DNA from: WRKB01 sp031551145
Lineage (GTDB): Bacteria > Desulfobacterota > Desulfovibrionia > Desulfovibrionales > Desulfovibrionaceae
Direction: 5' to 3'
DNA length: 64,000 bases
Assembly: GCA_031551145.1 (NCBI GenBank)
Contig: JAVBNZ010000017.1
Location: 1 to 64,000, forward strand
Made by a program: the position numbers and the translations under genes. Shown one piece after another: positions 32,602 to 40,877 of the stretch (positions are counted from its first letter, which is position 1; every line of letters begins with the position of its first letter). The notes beneath the pieces are model-generated. The model was not told where the DNA came from and did no database searches. It saw nothing but the letters and a program-made list of their open reading frames with translations.

Positions 32602-33294
32602 CTATGCTGCTTTAACCGCCCGACTCACTTGCATGGCCGTCCAGGTGCTTCCTTGCTTAGTGGGTATGTCGGCAAAGTTCAAAGTATCAGCCACGCGTTG
32701 TAAACTCAAGCCCTGCTTGCGTAAACGCTTCATGTGGGCAATGATTTCCTGTTCTTGTGGATTCTCCACCAAACTCGCGTCCTTTTTCTCCACCAAACTC
32801 GCGTCCAAAACATCATAACCGTAAGGAACATGCCCGCCGGTCTTTTCACCGCGCTCTTTCTTCCGGGCCAGGGCCGCCCGCGTCCGTTCCCCGATAAGCC
32901 CGCGCTCCATTTCGGCAAGCGCCGCCGTCAGAGTGAAAAAGAACTTACCCATTGCCGACTGAGTATCAAGGCTTTCGTGGATGGAATGCAGGGCCACGCC
33001 GCGCCGGTCAAAGTCTTGGGCCGTATTGAGGGCGTCCACAGTGCAACGGAACATGCGATCCAGTTTCACGATGATAACCGCGTCAATTTCCTTTCTGTGG
33101 GCCTTTTTCAGCACTTGCTGGACTCCGGGCCGTTTAAGGTCTTTTGCGCTCTTTCCGGCGTCCTCAATGATTCCCACAAGCTCAAGGTCTTTGGTCAGGG
33201 CATAGGCTTCGATTTTCGCCCGTTGCGCATCCAGGCTGATGCCGTGGGCCGCCTGTTCCTCAGTGGATACTCGGATATAGCCGATAGCCTTCAT
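32602..33294 (-). CDS. Serine recombinase (resolvase/invertase family)
   Basis: A 230-residue serine recombinase. The catalytic serine is at residue 10 in GYIRVSTEEQ, with further resolvase blocks VIVKLDRMFRC and FFFTLTAALAEMERGLIGERT. A short HTH at the end (LSLQRVADTLNF) binds DNA; the long zinc-ribbon region of large serine integrases is absent. It could resolve or invert DNA at a site such as the neighbouring 29-bp palindrome. The start at 33294 has SD GGAGG. An 8-residue tandem duplication (DASLVEKK-DASLVENP) sits between domains at 32763-32806. The tyrosine integrase at the other end is the better candidate for insertion of the element. Confidence 0.88.
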   Translation of the reverse strand: MKAIGYIRVSTEEQAAHGISLDAQRAKIEAYALTKDLELVGIIEDAGKSAKDLKRPGVQQVLKKAHRKEIDAVIIVKLDRMFRCTVDALNTAQDFDRRGVALHSIHESLDTQSAMGKFFFTLTAALAEMERGLIGERTRAALARKKERGEKTGGHVPYGYDVLDASLVEKKDASLVENPQEQEIIAHMKRLRKQGLSLQRVADTLNFADIPTKQGSTWTAMQVSRAVKAA

Positions 33295-33298
33295 GGCG

Positions 33299-33847
33299 CT
33301 ATCCTCCGATGTTTATGATTATTCCTGTGCCATCCTGTTTAATGACGCGCATTTTTTTCACGGAAGTAAGCTCCGTACCGTGGTCAGACTGTTCCATGAC
33401 AATGGCTAAGGCTTCTAGGGCGTTGCACTGCTCCACAAAAGCCGCCGTTGCTTCCATGATGAGTTGGGCGTGCTTTCGCATCCCCGCATGATGGCTTGAT
33501 ATGATGGCATCGAAGTAACTGGCCGCGCGGCACTCGTCAGGTTTGGGGGCGAAACTCTTTTCCACATCAGTCGCAAGTTTTTCTAGCTTACGCGAGAACT
33601 GACAGCCTTCGTTGAAGGCGGTCGCGGCGGCTGAAGCTGAGGTGGAAGCAGCGTTTTTGAAGTCGCGCGTTCGTAGGAAGTTGATACGAATAGGTAATAT
33701 GTTGGGATCGGATGGCGTGGGATCGTCATGCGGCAACCCAACGAATACATGAGGAATGGCGGGCAAGTCCGTAGGCGGGGTCACGTCGAAAACGTTATCG
33801 TTGCCGTTGCTTCCATCATCAAAGCTGCTTAAATTCGTCTGAGCCAT
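33299..33847 (-). CDS. Hypothetical protein of the phage-like element
   Basis: A 182-residue soluble protein, not recognised. It has a proline- and aspartate-rich N-terminal third (TPPTDLPAIPHVFVG and DDPTPSDPNILP) and a mainly helical remainder with alanine-rich stretches (AASTSASAAATAF). The start at 33847 has a GAGGTG ribosome-binding site. It ends 4 nt before the serine recombinase start, so the two are probably cotranscribed. It could be a structural or accessory head protein or part of a host-directed cargo module; nothing in the sequence decides this. Confidence 0.6.
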   Translation of the reverse strand: MAQTNLSSFDDGSNGNDNVFDVTPPTDLPAIPHVFVGLPHDDPTPSDPNILPIRINFLRTRDFKNAASTSASAAATAFNEGCQFSRKLEKLATDVEKSFAPKPDECRAASYFDAIISSHHAGMRKHAQLIMEATAAFVEQCNALEALAIVMEQSDHGTELTSVKKMRVIKQDGTGIIINIGG

Positions 33848-33915
33848 GATTGCACCTCGCTTGTGCTTTCAGGTTAGGCCCTCGGTCTGGTGTGTCTAGC
33901 ACCGCCGGGGGCTGT

Positions 33916-34179
33916 TTATTCGTCTTTGAACCAATCCTTGTAATTATCCACCTTGCCAATCACGAAGACTGCTTTTTCGGAGTTGCTCTTGATGCTCAAC
34001 GCAATTCCCTTTTGCCCGGAAACCTCTTCAACGCTCTGGTAAAAATCCCGGTAAGCCCTCTTGTGCAGCTTGGTCACGCCAAACCAGCGATAAAAATCAA
34101 TCCATTCTACCTCATTCCAACCTCGCTTTAGAAGCCTTTCAATAAAGGCTGTCATCTCTTCTTCGTGCCGCCGTTCCAT
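33916..34179 (-). CDS. Small hypothetical protein
   Basis: An 87-residue charged protein (MERRHEEEMTAFIERLL start, then KRAYRDFYQSVEEVSG). The ATG at 34179 is preceded by a strong AGGAGG, which decides this start over the upstream in-frame ATG at 34224. It is predicted to be helical in the first half with a beta-rich end (ALSIKSNSEKAVFVIG). No family is recognised. It stands alone between the capsid-like gene and the next hypothetical, in a position where satellites often carry accessory genes. Confidence 0.6.
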   Translation of the reverse strand: MERRHEEEMTAFIERLLKRGWNEVEWIDFYRWFGVTKLHKRAYRDFYQSVEEVSGQKGIALSIKSNSEKAVFVIGKVDNYKDWFKDE

Positions 34180-34624
34180 AGGGTTTTCCTCCTGTGTTAA
34201 TTTTCGTTTATTTTTGATTAGCATGTGTATTAAAAAATAGCAAGTTTATTTTTAAATAAAAACTCTAATTTTGTAAATCTGCTTTCTGGTAGTCACTTGG
34301 ATTCCCCACAAATCAAGAAAAGATCTGTAGGCACAGCATGTTAAATAAATTCCCCCTTGCCAAAGAGGCAAAAGCCCGGCAAACGCGATCCAATAAAGTT
34401 TTTTGGGGCACACAAAGCCCCAAGCACTTAAAGCCCGGGGCCTATGCGGAACGGGTTGCCCCGCGTTTACGGCGTCCGCTGCGCCAGGTTCAGCCTTTTT
34501 CCGGGTAGGAAACCCGCCGTCTTAATTGGCCGTGCGGCATTTGATCAGTTACACGGCTTTTCAAGGCTGTACCAATGGGCGGTCGGGGCCGTGCCCTGGA
34601 AGATTGACGGCCCCTGGTGGAAAG
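34180..34624. other. Noncoding stretch downstream of the capsid-like gene
   Basis: About 440 bp without a supported gene. The part next to 34180-34300 is AT-rich and probably contains the promoter for the leftward small genes. A 7-bp stem TTGGGGC/GCCCCAA occurs at 34403-34423, preceded by T on the plus strand, so it is not a typical terminator for the minus-strand capsid gene. Otherwise I see only GC-rich sequence without motifs. Confidence 0.4.
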
Positions 34625-35509
34625 TTATGCCGGTTCAGCAAGGCCGGAAAGCCGCGCCGCCGCCTTGGGGTGGAAAATGGCGAAGCTGCAAATCCACTCG
34701 ATCAAAGTCTGATACCAGACATCCACAAGGCCCTGGTCAATGACTTCCATCGGCCCGGCCTGCAAGCCGCTTACCCATTCCTGTACGCCGAAGCGGGCCG
34801 CGTAAATGCTGGTGGTGTCGCCGGTTTCGTCAAAGCCAAGGATCGGGTTGCCGCTGGCGTCTTCTTCAATGATGCCAATGGGAATGCCCGCATAGGCCGG
34901 AATCTGCCGCCCGAACACGTCAGACACGGTTTCCACGGCCTGGCTCTGGGAACGCATGGACGCATTCAGGGCGCGGCGCATGTCCTTGTTCATAAAGAGC
35001 ATGTCCGGGGTGCCGGATACTGTGTCAATAAGCTTGTCCACAGCCGCGCACAGATTGGTTGCCCCGCTGCCGTCGATCACCTGGGGGCCGGTCAGGCGCT
35101 TTTCCAGGCCGTCAAAGCCTTTGGGGTCGGCGGCGCTGTCGCCTTTGAAAAAGGCTTTGGTGAAGTCCAGGGCCGCCGCCTTGGCCTTCATGGAGTCCTG
35201 CACGGCGCGAAGGTCGTTCACCTTGCCCTGCGTCTTCACAAGGGCGCGGTCAACCTTGCTGGTACCGCCGAAGATTTTCAGGACTTCCACCATCGGCTGC
35301 ACAACGCCGGTGGATTCGCTGTAGGTTTCGTTGTAATCGCGGAATCCGATGCCAGGCAGGGTCTTTTCCCGGTTCCATTGATAGGCGTTGCCAGCCACAT
35401 CAAGGAAGGGCATGACCATCAAAACGGGGCTGGTGCGCGGGAAGGTTTCCACAACGCCGCGCTGCAAGGGGTTCTGAATAAGCTTGGAAGCTTCGGCAAG
35501 AGTCAACAT
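34625..35509 (-). CDS. Putative major capsid protein (HK97-fold-like)
   Basis: A 294-residue protein beginning MLTLAEASKLIQNPLQRG, with a hydrophobic, beta-rich core and the end SGLQAGPMEVIDQGLVDVW; this arrangement (spine-helix-like LVKTQGKVNDLRAVQDSMKA, then a domain ending in IYAARFG) is that of capsid proteins of tailed-phage type. It lies directly after a portal and a scaffold-like gene, the standard position of the major capsid gene. The ATG at 35509 has SD AGGAG. The assignment relies on context and general pattern; I see no protease gene, so a separate scaffold probably guides assembly. Confidence 0.6.
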   Translation of the reverse strand: MLTLAEASKLIQNPLQRGVVETFPRTSPVLMVMPFLDVAGNAYQWNREKTLPGIGFRDYNETYSESTGVVQPMVEVLKIFGGTSKVDRALVKTQGKVNDLRAVQDSMKAKAAALDFTKAFFKGDSAADPKGFDGLEKRLTGPQVIDGSGATNLCAAVDKLIDTVSGTPDMLFMNKDMRRALNASMRSQSQAVETVSDVFGRQIPAYAGIPIGIIEEDASGNPILGFDETGDTTSIYAARFGVQEWVSGLQAGPMEVIDQGLVDVWYQTLIEWICSFAIFHPKAAARLSGLAEPA

Positions 35510-35521
35510 AGTTCTTTTCTC

Positions 35522-36004
35522 CTATCGGCTGCTGTAGCCCGCGCTCATCATCTGAACCGGGGTCAGGCCGGATAAATCTTGTGTGGGTTTCGCTCCGGGG
35601 CGTTTGCTGCCGGGGCTGTCCGGTTCGCCGCCGCTGCCGCTTTTCACGAAAAAGCCTTTCTGCCTGGCTGCGTTGATCCAGCGGATTTTTTCCGCCGGGG
35701 GCAGATTCGGCACCAGCTCGCGCATGTCTTCCGGCAAGGTCGCAATCACTTCCTCCACAACAGCGGCAAGAGTATCTTCCGCTGCCTTGCGGGCCTCCAC
35801 CACTTCCTTGAAGCGGGCATACGGCACGCTATTTTCAGACTGTGGCGGGTTGGCCGGGTTCTTGGGGGCTTCGGGTTGCGCCGGGGTGTTTTGCACGTCC
35901 TGCGGGCTTTTTTGCGCGGTTTTCACGGTGTCGGCATCGGGGGCCGGGGCCTGGGGTTGCTGCACGCCGTTGACGGTGGCGGAACCGGGATTTTCAATGC
36001 TCAT
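35522..36004 (-). CDS. Putative capsid scaffold protein
   Basis: A 160-residue, highly polar protein. The first third is rich in Pro, Ala and Gln (low complexity, QPQAPAPDADT, PAQPEAPKNPANPP), followed by a charged helical region (VPYARFKEVVEARKAAED) and a flexible end. Phage scaffolding proteins commonly have this composition and the YARFKEV-type segment occurs in many of them. It sits between portal and capsid-like genes, the usual order portal-scaffold-capsid. The ATG at 36004 is preceded by GGGGGAAG. Confidence 0.6.
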   Translation of the reverse strand: MSIENPGSATVNGVQQPQAPAPDADTVKTAQKSPQDVQNTPAQPEAPKNPANPPQSENSVPYARFKEVVEARKAAEDTLAAVVEEVIATLPEDMRELVPNLPPAEKIRWINAARQKGFFVKSGSGGEPDSPGSKRPGAKPTQDLSGLTPVQMMSAGYSSR

Positions 36005-36015
36005 ATCTTCCCCCT

Positions 36016-37404
36016 TTACGCCGGGTTGGCGGAATTGTTGTAGTCAGTGGGTACGCCTGGGAAATTGCCGAAACGCGGGGTATAATCGTCCGCTGTATCG
36101 GTAAATTCTTTGAGTTCGGCCCGGATTTCCCGCAAGCGGGTTTTGGCTTCTTCCCTGTTCAAGTCGGGGTTGCGCTCGATCATGATGTCCACAGGGCTTA
36201 TCAATCCCTTGTCCATCAACAGTTCCCATTCTTTGGCCTGCTCATACCCGGAAAGAACGGGCTTCGGATCGTAGAAGTCAACTCGAAGGGTGGCCGCCTC
36301 GTTCATGGGCCGTTGCGGGTTGTGGATGTTCCAGACAGTGCGGAACAGGGCAAAAAGCTGCTGTTCGTAGCCCGCAAAAAGGGCAATATCGTCGCGGCGC
36401 TGTTCTTCAAGCTCGGCATTGCCCACAACCTTGGAAATGCCGCTTTCCTGGGTCGGCTGCGTGCTCATGCTGGACGCGGGCAAGCCGTTGGTCACGGCGG
36501 CCTGCTTCAACAGAAAATCCACCAGGGCAAGTATGTCGGCAATGGGGGCGTTAGGGGCCGCAAAGCCGAAGTCCGCGCCTTCCGGCAAGCCGATATAATC
36601 GCCAGGGCCGAATTTCAGTTCCGGCGCTTTGCCGTCTTTACCGCCCGCGCCCTTGGTGAATGGCACGCCGAAGCCCTGCAAATCCGCCGTGAAACTGAGC
36701 GCGGTCAGGCGGCGGTTGACTTCATCCTGAATGGTCATCAGGTCAGCCGCGCCGGGAAGCCAGAAATTCTCTGTGGGCGCATGGGAAAAGACCGGCACAA
36801 AGGGAATCACGCCGTAGGGGTTCGGCTGCGCTTCCAGCACGTTTCCCCGGTAGTCAAGCCGCTGGTATTCTTCCGCCGTCCACAGGTCGTATTCAATTTC
36901 ATCCGTTCGCCCGCTCTGGTCGAATGTCACCAGCACGGCTCGGAGGTCTTCCGGGGTGTCGCCCGTGGTCACGTCCAGCACATCGCCGGTCAGCACGTCC
37001 AGATCCATCTTGCCGTCACGCCAGACAGGCCGAAGCATGATTGTGCCAAGAAGCTTGCTGTAGCGGTTCGCCAGCTTCATCTTGACGGGCAGTTGTGCCG
37101 TAGTTTCAATTTCCGCATAAATCGCTTTGTCTTCCGGCCCGCCTTCCACGACGCGCACGGCGTCTTGCAGGTAGACAGTGGCCAGGGACTTCACGATTTT
37201 TTTGACCACATTAATGAAGGCCGGGTGATAGCGTTCCGGCTCCGCATGTTCGCGGGCAAGCTGTTCCAGAATGTACGGAACCTGAACGTCATTGTAGTAG
37301 GCCAGCATCCGCGCCGCTTCGTTCTTTCGCCGCGTGTCAGCCTCGCGCATTGCCCTGCGGTATGTTTCCCGCACAATGCTTTCAGCCTGAGAAGTTGGAT
37401 ACAT
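36016..37404 (-). CDS. Putative portal protein (SPP1 gp6-like)
   Basis: A 462-residue protein. The N-terminal helix region (ESIVRETYRRAMREADTRR), the segment YRGNVLEAQPNPYGVIPFVPV, and the EVNRRLTALSFTADLQGFG helical stretch are like those of SPP1-type portals that form the dodecameric DNA entry channel. It lies between TerL and scaffold/capsid genes as expected. The ATG at 37404 has SD AGGAG and is preferred over an in-frame ATG at 37425. A C-terminal helical region (EEAKTRLREIRAELKEF) probably contributes to the crown. Confidence 0.7.
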   Translation of the reverse strand: MYPTSQAESIVRETYRRAMREADTRRKNEAARMLAYYNDVQVPYILEQLAREHAEPERYHPAFINVVKKIVKSLATVYLQDAVRVVEGGPEDKAIYAEIETTAQLPVKMKLANRYSKLLGTIMLRPVWRDGKMDLDVLTGDVLDVTTGDTPEDLRAVLVTFDQSGRTDEIEYDLWTAEEYQRLDYRGNVLEAQPNPYGVIPFVPVFSHAPTENFWLPGAADLMTIQDEVNRRLTALSFTADLQGFGVPFTKGAGGKDGKAPELKFGPGDYIGLPEGADFGFAAPNAPIADILALVDFLLKQAAVTNGLPASSMSTQPTQESGISKVVGNAELEEQRRDDIALFAGYEQQLFALFRTVWNIHNPQRPMNEAATLRVDFYDPKPVLSGYEQAKEWELLMDKGLISPVDIMIERNPDLNREEAKTRLREIRAELKEFTDTADDYTPRFGNFPGVPTDYNNSANPA

Positions 37405-37483
37405 GCGATAGACTCCTGTGATCATAGTGCATATTTTTTATGTAAAGTCAAACAATATCAATATTATACTGTGTTAGACGATA

Positions 37484-39151
37484 TTAGATTGCCCTGTATG
37501 ACCGTATTCCGCTCATGTTGACCATCGACTGATAGAATTGCGGTAGCTGCAACTCGCTTTCCACATTGCGGCCCATATATTGGCGATACATGGAATCAAC
37601 TTTCCTATGCGCCGGGCAATCCTGTGAACACAACAGAACCATATCGCCGCTGCGGAGGTAGCACAGGGGGGCGTGCTGCGACTTGCTACGGCAGATCACG
37701 GCGTCCAGGGTGTAGGCGGCAAGTTCCTGCTGCCGGAGGCTGTAAACGGCCCAACAAAGGGAATACACGCGGTCATCATGCCACTTGTCGGAGCCGAAAC
37801 GGGGTTGACCGGCTTTGAGCTCGTATAGAAAGGTTTCCATCTCTCGCGCCAAGTCTTTGAGCGTGTTGGAGAAGTGAAGCCGTCCTTCCTTGGCGATGCG
37901 GTACAGTTCCATAAAGGCCGGAACCTGGGCCGTGTTGGTGGCGTGAATGATTTCTGTGGGCAACTGGCGCTCAACCGCCCATGTGGCAATGTCCTGGGCG
38001 TTGTAAGCTTCGATGCAGATATTTTTCAGGTCGTAGGCTTCCTTGTCCGCAATAATGGCCTTCTTGATAAGCGTTCCAAGGCTTCCAAGGATGCTTTGCT
38101 GATTCAAGACGTAAAAATCAGGCTCCCGGCCGTTTTCCCCGGCCACTTTGGCAACGGAAGTCCAAATTGTACTGTCGCCGTGCAGGCTGCCGAAGTACGC
38201 CCGGTCAAGCCCGCCGCCACAGACAAAAGAGCGTCCGCCCGCAATGGTGGTCAGGTCTTCCGGCGTGAAGGGGGCAGGAAGCCGATCTTGCGCCCGCTCA
38301 ATGTCAGCCAGAGCAAAGAGATTGTTTGACGCCGCTCCGCGCTGGTTCAAGTGCTGTGTGGCAAAGACGGCGGGCAAAAGTTGTGCGGCACGGGATTTCA
38401 GCCAGTCGCGGCGAATCCAGGGCGGACTTTTTTCCAGGGCTTCGGCCAGGTCGCGGTATTGGAGACGATGCACAAAAACAGTCGGGTCTTCGCCGGTTTC
38501 CTGCAACTGTTCCAGCCGGTGGAGCGGGCCGCCAATGGCGTCCACCGTCGAATCCACCAAAAGCCAGGAATTGAGGGAGTCACCAAGGCTTGAGGCAAGC
38601 ACTTGCATGGCCTCATCATTGGCCGCCGCATGAATTTCCGAACACCAGCCAACAGTGATTTTTTCGCCATACAGCCCGGCCACGTTGCAAGACATGGTGC
38701 GCATGGTGTTTTGCAGGCGCGGAAACTCAAGCTTGAACATCTGAACATTGTCGCGGCCTATCAAGCTCAACAGGAAAGGCGTGTTCAGGACGATTTTCTT
38801 GACCAGCCCGAAGCCTACGGACACGCTTTGCCGCTCAGAGTTCGCAATGCACAGGATATTTTCGCCCACAAAGTTGCAGAAGCGCCAGAGAGCCAGCAAG
38901 CCCATAATCGTGGTTTTCGAGTGCCGCCGGGGGTAGGAGAGCGCGATTGTGGTGTACTTCCAGGTTTCGTCCGGGTTTTGAACCAGAGCCGCCCGGATTG
39001 CCTCTTCCTGAAAAGGAGCGGGAACGAATATTTCAAAGCCGCCACGGGCCGAAGGAACACGGGGCTGAATATCCGCAATCCATTGCAGAAAGCCGTCCGC
39101 GCCGTTGCGCCACGCCTTGACCTGGGCCGCCGTGAATCGCTTCTGTGCCAT
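37484..39151 (-). CDS. Phage terminase large subunit
   Basis: A 555-residue packaging motor. The ATPase part carries the arginine-rich Walker A of TerL proteins at residues 73-80 (YPRRHSKT), followed by LCIANSERQSV and a Walker B-like ITVGWCSEIHA. The C-terminal RuvC-like nuclease begins around CGGGLDRAYFGS with acidic residues, and IEAYNAQDIATW follows. It would cut and package element DNA in heads. Upstream are a small protein, an ERCC4 nuclease and a TerS-like gene; downstream is the portal. The 555 residues are within the normal range, and no frameshift is seen. Confidence 0.85.
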   Translation of the reverse strand: MAQKRFTAAQVKAWRNGADGFLQWIADIQPRVPSARGGFEIFVPAPFQEEAIRAALVQNPDETWKYTTIALSYPRRHSKTTIMGLLALWRFCNFVGENILCIANSERQSVSVGFGLVKKIVLNTPFLLSLIGRDNVQMFKLEFPRLQNTMRTMSCNVAGLYGEKITVGWCSEIHAAANDEAMQVLASSLGDSLNSWLLVDSTVDAIGGPLHRLEQLQETGEDPTVFVHRLQYRDLAEALEKSPPWIRRDWLKSRAAQLLPAVFATQHLNQRGAASNNLFALADIERAQDRLPAPFTPEDLTTIAGGRSFVCGGGLDRAYFGSLHGDSTIWTSVAKVAGENGREPDFYVLNQQSILGSLGTLIKKAIIADKEAYDLKNICIEAYNAQDIATWAVERQLPTEIIHATNTAQVPAFMELYRIAKEGRLHFSNTLKDLAREMETFLYELKAGQPRFGSDKWHDDRVYSLCWAVYSLRQQELAAYTLDAVICRSKSQHAPLCYLRSGDMVLLCSQDCPAHRKVDSMYRQYMGRNVESELQLPQFYQSMVNMSGIRSYRAI

Positions 39152-39163
39152 GCCCGCGCCTGC

Positions 39164-39595
39164 CTATTGCACCTTGGCCGTGCCGCTGGCTGCTAGGCGC
39201 ATGTCCTTTTCCGCCAACAGTCTGAAATACTGGCCGGGCTTGCAGTTGTGACGCTGGCAGAAATCCCAGACGTGTTCCGCAAGGTGGCGCTCCATTTTGA
39301 AATTCATCTTGGCCGGACGGGGTTCCATTCGTACCGGGCCGTCCAGGTCAGAAGGCAGAGGGTTCAGGTCAGGGGCGGGCAGGCCGTGATCCTTCCTGTA
39401 TTCAGCCTGTGCAAGATCTGCTTCTCTCAGCAAGGCAATAGGAATCTCTTTATCTACAATTCTAAGGTGTTCCAGCGTTTCTGCCAAGGCAACTGCTTGT
39501 GCAGAATAGTCAGGGGCAAGTTTCAATGTGCCGATCACCTCTTTGACTGTGGAGAAGGCGGCCATCAGGGCCGAGGTAAGCTGGCTTTTGTTCAT
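39164..39595 (-). CDS. Hypothetical protein upstream of TerL
   Basis: A 143-residue protein. It begins with helices (MNKSQLTSALMAAFSTVKEVIGTL) and ends with ERHLAEHVWDFCQRHNCKPGQYFRLL, which resembles a short DNA-binding or adaptor domain. The start at 39595 is chosen for its AAGGAT ribosome-binding site; the upstream in-frame start (39652) has none. It lies 12 nt before the terminase gene and could be an accessory packaging protein or a second candidate for the small terminase. The family is not recognised. Confidence 0.55.
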   Translation of the reverse strand: MNKSQLTSALMAAFSTVKEVIGTLKLAPDYSAQAVALAETLEHLRIVDKEIPIALLREADLAQAEYRKDHGLPAPDLNPLPSDLDGPVRMEPRPAKMNFKMERHLAEHVWDFCQRHNCKPGQYFRLLAEKDMRLAASGTAKVQ

Positions 39596-39617
39596 GGTGT
39601 TATCCTTTGGGTTAAAG

Positions 39618-40097
39618 TTACGCGGCACCGTCGTCTCCGTGGGCTTTGACAATCAGCTTGAATCGCTTCCGGGCCGATTCAAGATACTGCCGCAGGAAAG
39701 ACCAACACACATACTCAGCGCCCGCCCGTGAACCGGCGAACATGAACGGGATACGGTGCCGGGCCATAAAGGCCGTAACGCTTTGACAGGCTGAATGCGG
39801 GTTCAACTGACTACGGTACTGCCCGCCCGCAAGGTCAGACCACGCCGCTTCTATGACAACGGTGAAAGCATCCAAGGCCGCCGCCCGCTGCATCTCCCGC
39901 TCGAATCGCTCCCGCTCCCGGCCAAGGCAGGCCACAAGGTCAGGCAAGCTCTTGCGCTCCACCGCCACACGGTCAGTCAGCCCGGCAAGGGAGTAGTCGC
40001 CAGTGTCTAGGCTGCCCGGTTCCGTTTCTGTTCCAGCGTACTTCTCATGCTGGAAGGCGAAGGGGGCTTGCTCTCTGGTATCAATGACTATCCGCAT
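39618..40097 (-). CDS. ERCC4-type nuclease domain protein
   Basis: A 159-residue protein. MRIVIDTREQAPFAF, then GDYSLAGLTDRVAVERKSLPDL contain the ERKX3D-type active site of the ERCC4/XPF nuclease fold with its upstream Asp residues (IDTRE, GDY). Phages and satellites encode such enzymes near packaging genes, where they may process branched DNA. The ATG at 40097 directly precedes the conserved IDTRE motif. It overlaps the TerS-like gene by 17 nt, indicating coupling. Confidence 0.8.
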   Translation of the reverse strand: MRIVIDTREQAPFAFQHEKYAGTETEPGSLDTGDYSLAGLTDRVAVERKSLPDLVACLGRERERFEREMQRAAALDAFTVVIEAAWSDLAGGQYRSQLNPHSACQSVTAFMARHRIPFMFAGSRAGAEYVCWSFLRQYLESARKRFKLIVKAHGDDGAA

Positions 40098-40587
40098 TGC
40101 GTTGCGCCTCAAGGATTAAAGTGCTTAAGTCCATTGCGCCTTGCTCCCCGTCAATGGGCGGTTGGCCTGTGCCTTCGCGCTCAAGGGAGGCCAGCACGCG
40201 CGCCGCGCTGATAGTCGCCCGCTGCAATTCCGGCCAGGTCTTTGCAATCAAAGGATGGATCGCGCCGTCATCGCCTATCAGCTTCACGCCGGGGCCGGTC
40301 AGTTCCCGAAGCACGGCGGTCATGATGGTGGCGTTGGCCGCCAGGGTGTCACGAACAAGCCCCTTTGCCGCTTCCTGTGGGGCCTGGGCAATGGCATCAC
40401 GCAAGGCAATCATGTCCTGGGCGGCCCTGGTGCGGTTATCAAGCCGGTTGTCCTGAATCGCCAGGGCAAGGCTTTCCGCCGATTGCGGCCGCAACTTCTT
40501 GCTTCTGCATCGCTTCTTGCCCTGTTCGCCGCTATCGGCCTTAGGCCTCTTGGGTTCTTTGCCGTGATTGTTCGATTTTCCGGTCAT
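40081..40587 (-). CDS. Putative small terminase-like protein
   Basis: A 168-residue protein with a very basic N-terminus (KSNNHGKEPKRPKADSG, then GKKRCRSKKLRPQ) and a helical body (ALRDAIAQAPQEAAKGLVRDT). Basic N-terminus plus helical oligomerisation region, and the location at the start of the packaging module, suggest a DNA-binding small terminase or packaging specificity protein, but no family motif is evident. It could equally be a regulatory DNA-binding protein. The start at 40587 is at the boundary of a 290-bp noncoding region that probably contains the late promoter. Confidence 0.5.
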   Translation of the reverse strand: MTGKSNNHGKEPKRPKADSGEQGKKRCRSKKLRPQSAESLALAIQDNRLDNRTRAAQDMIALRDAIAQAPQEAAKGLVRDTLAANATIMTAVLRELTGPGVKLIGDDGAIHPLIAKTWPELQRATISAARVLASLEREGTGQPPIDGEQGAMDLSTLILEAQRNADSH

Positions 40588-40877
40588 GTGGTGCCGCCTT
40601 TATTCCTTTTATCGCTTGCGCTGAAATCCCTGTTCCGCCTTGGTTCTGACTGTTCCGCGTAACACTTCGGTCGATGTGTTATGATGTCCACAGGTGAGAA
40701 GCGGAAACGCCCTGGAAAAATTCGCTGTTCCCTGGCTGGAAAAGAGAACGTATTTTTTTGGTCATAGCCTTGCGGGTTTGACGGGTTTAGAGAGTTTGTT
40801 TTCATAGCTTCTATATTTTTCGCACTGCTAAATTTTTATGGGGTATGGGATTGAAGCCGTAAAAGTCGCTAAATCCG
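40588..40877. other. Noncoding region between replication and packaging modules
   Basis: About 290 bp. A 73-residue ORF (40584-40805, minus, start MKTNSLNPSNPQGYDQ) covers much of it but has no SD and overlaps the next gene; I do not call it. The segment is a likely site of the promoter for the packaging genes. Confidence 0.35.

Noticed and set aside
32602..33294. Serine recombinase as the enzyme that inserted the element
   Set aside because: The element abuts the tmRNA 3' end beside a P4-type tyrosine integrase with arm-like repeats, the classical arrangement for tyrosine integrases; the small serine protein lacks the large-integrase C-terminal domain.
40584..40805. 73-codon ORF between the replication and packaging modules
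   Set aside because: No SD, no recognisable pattern, overlap with the next gene; probably noncoding.
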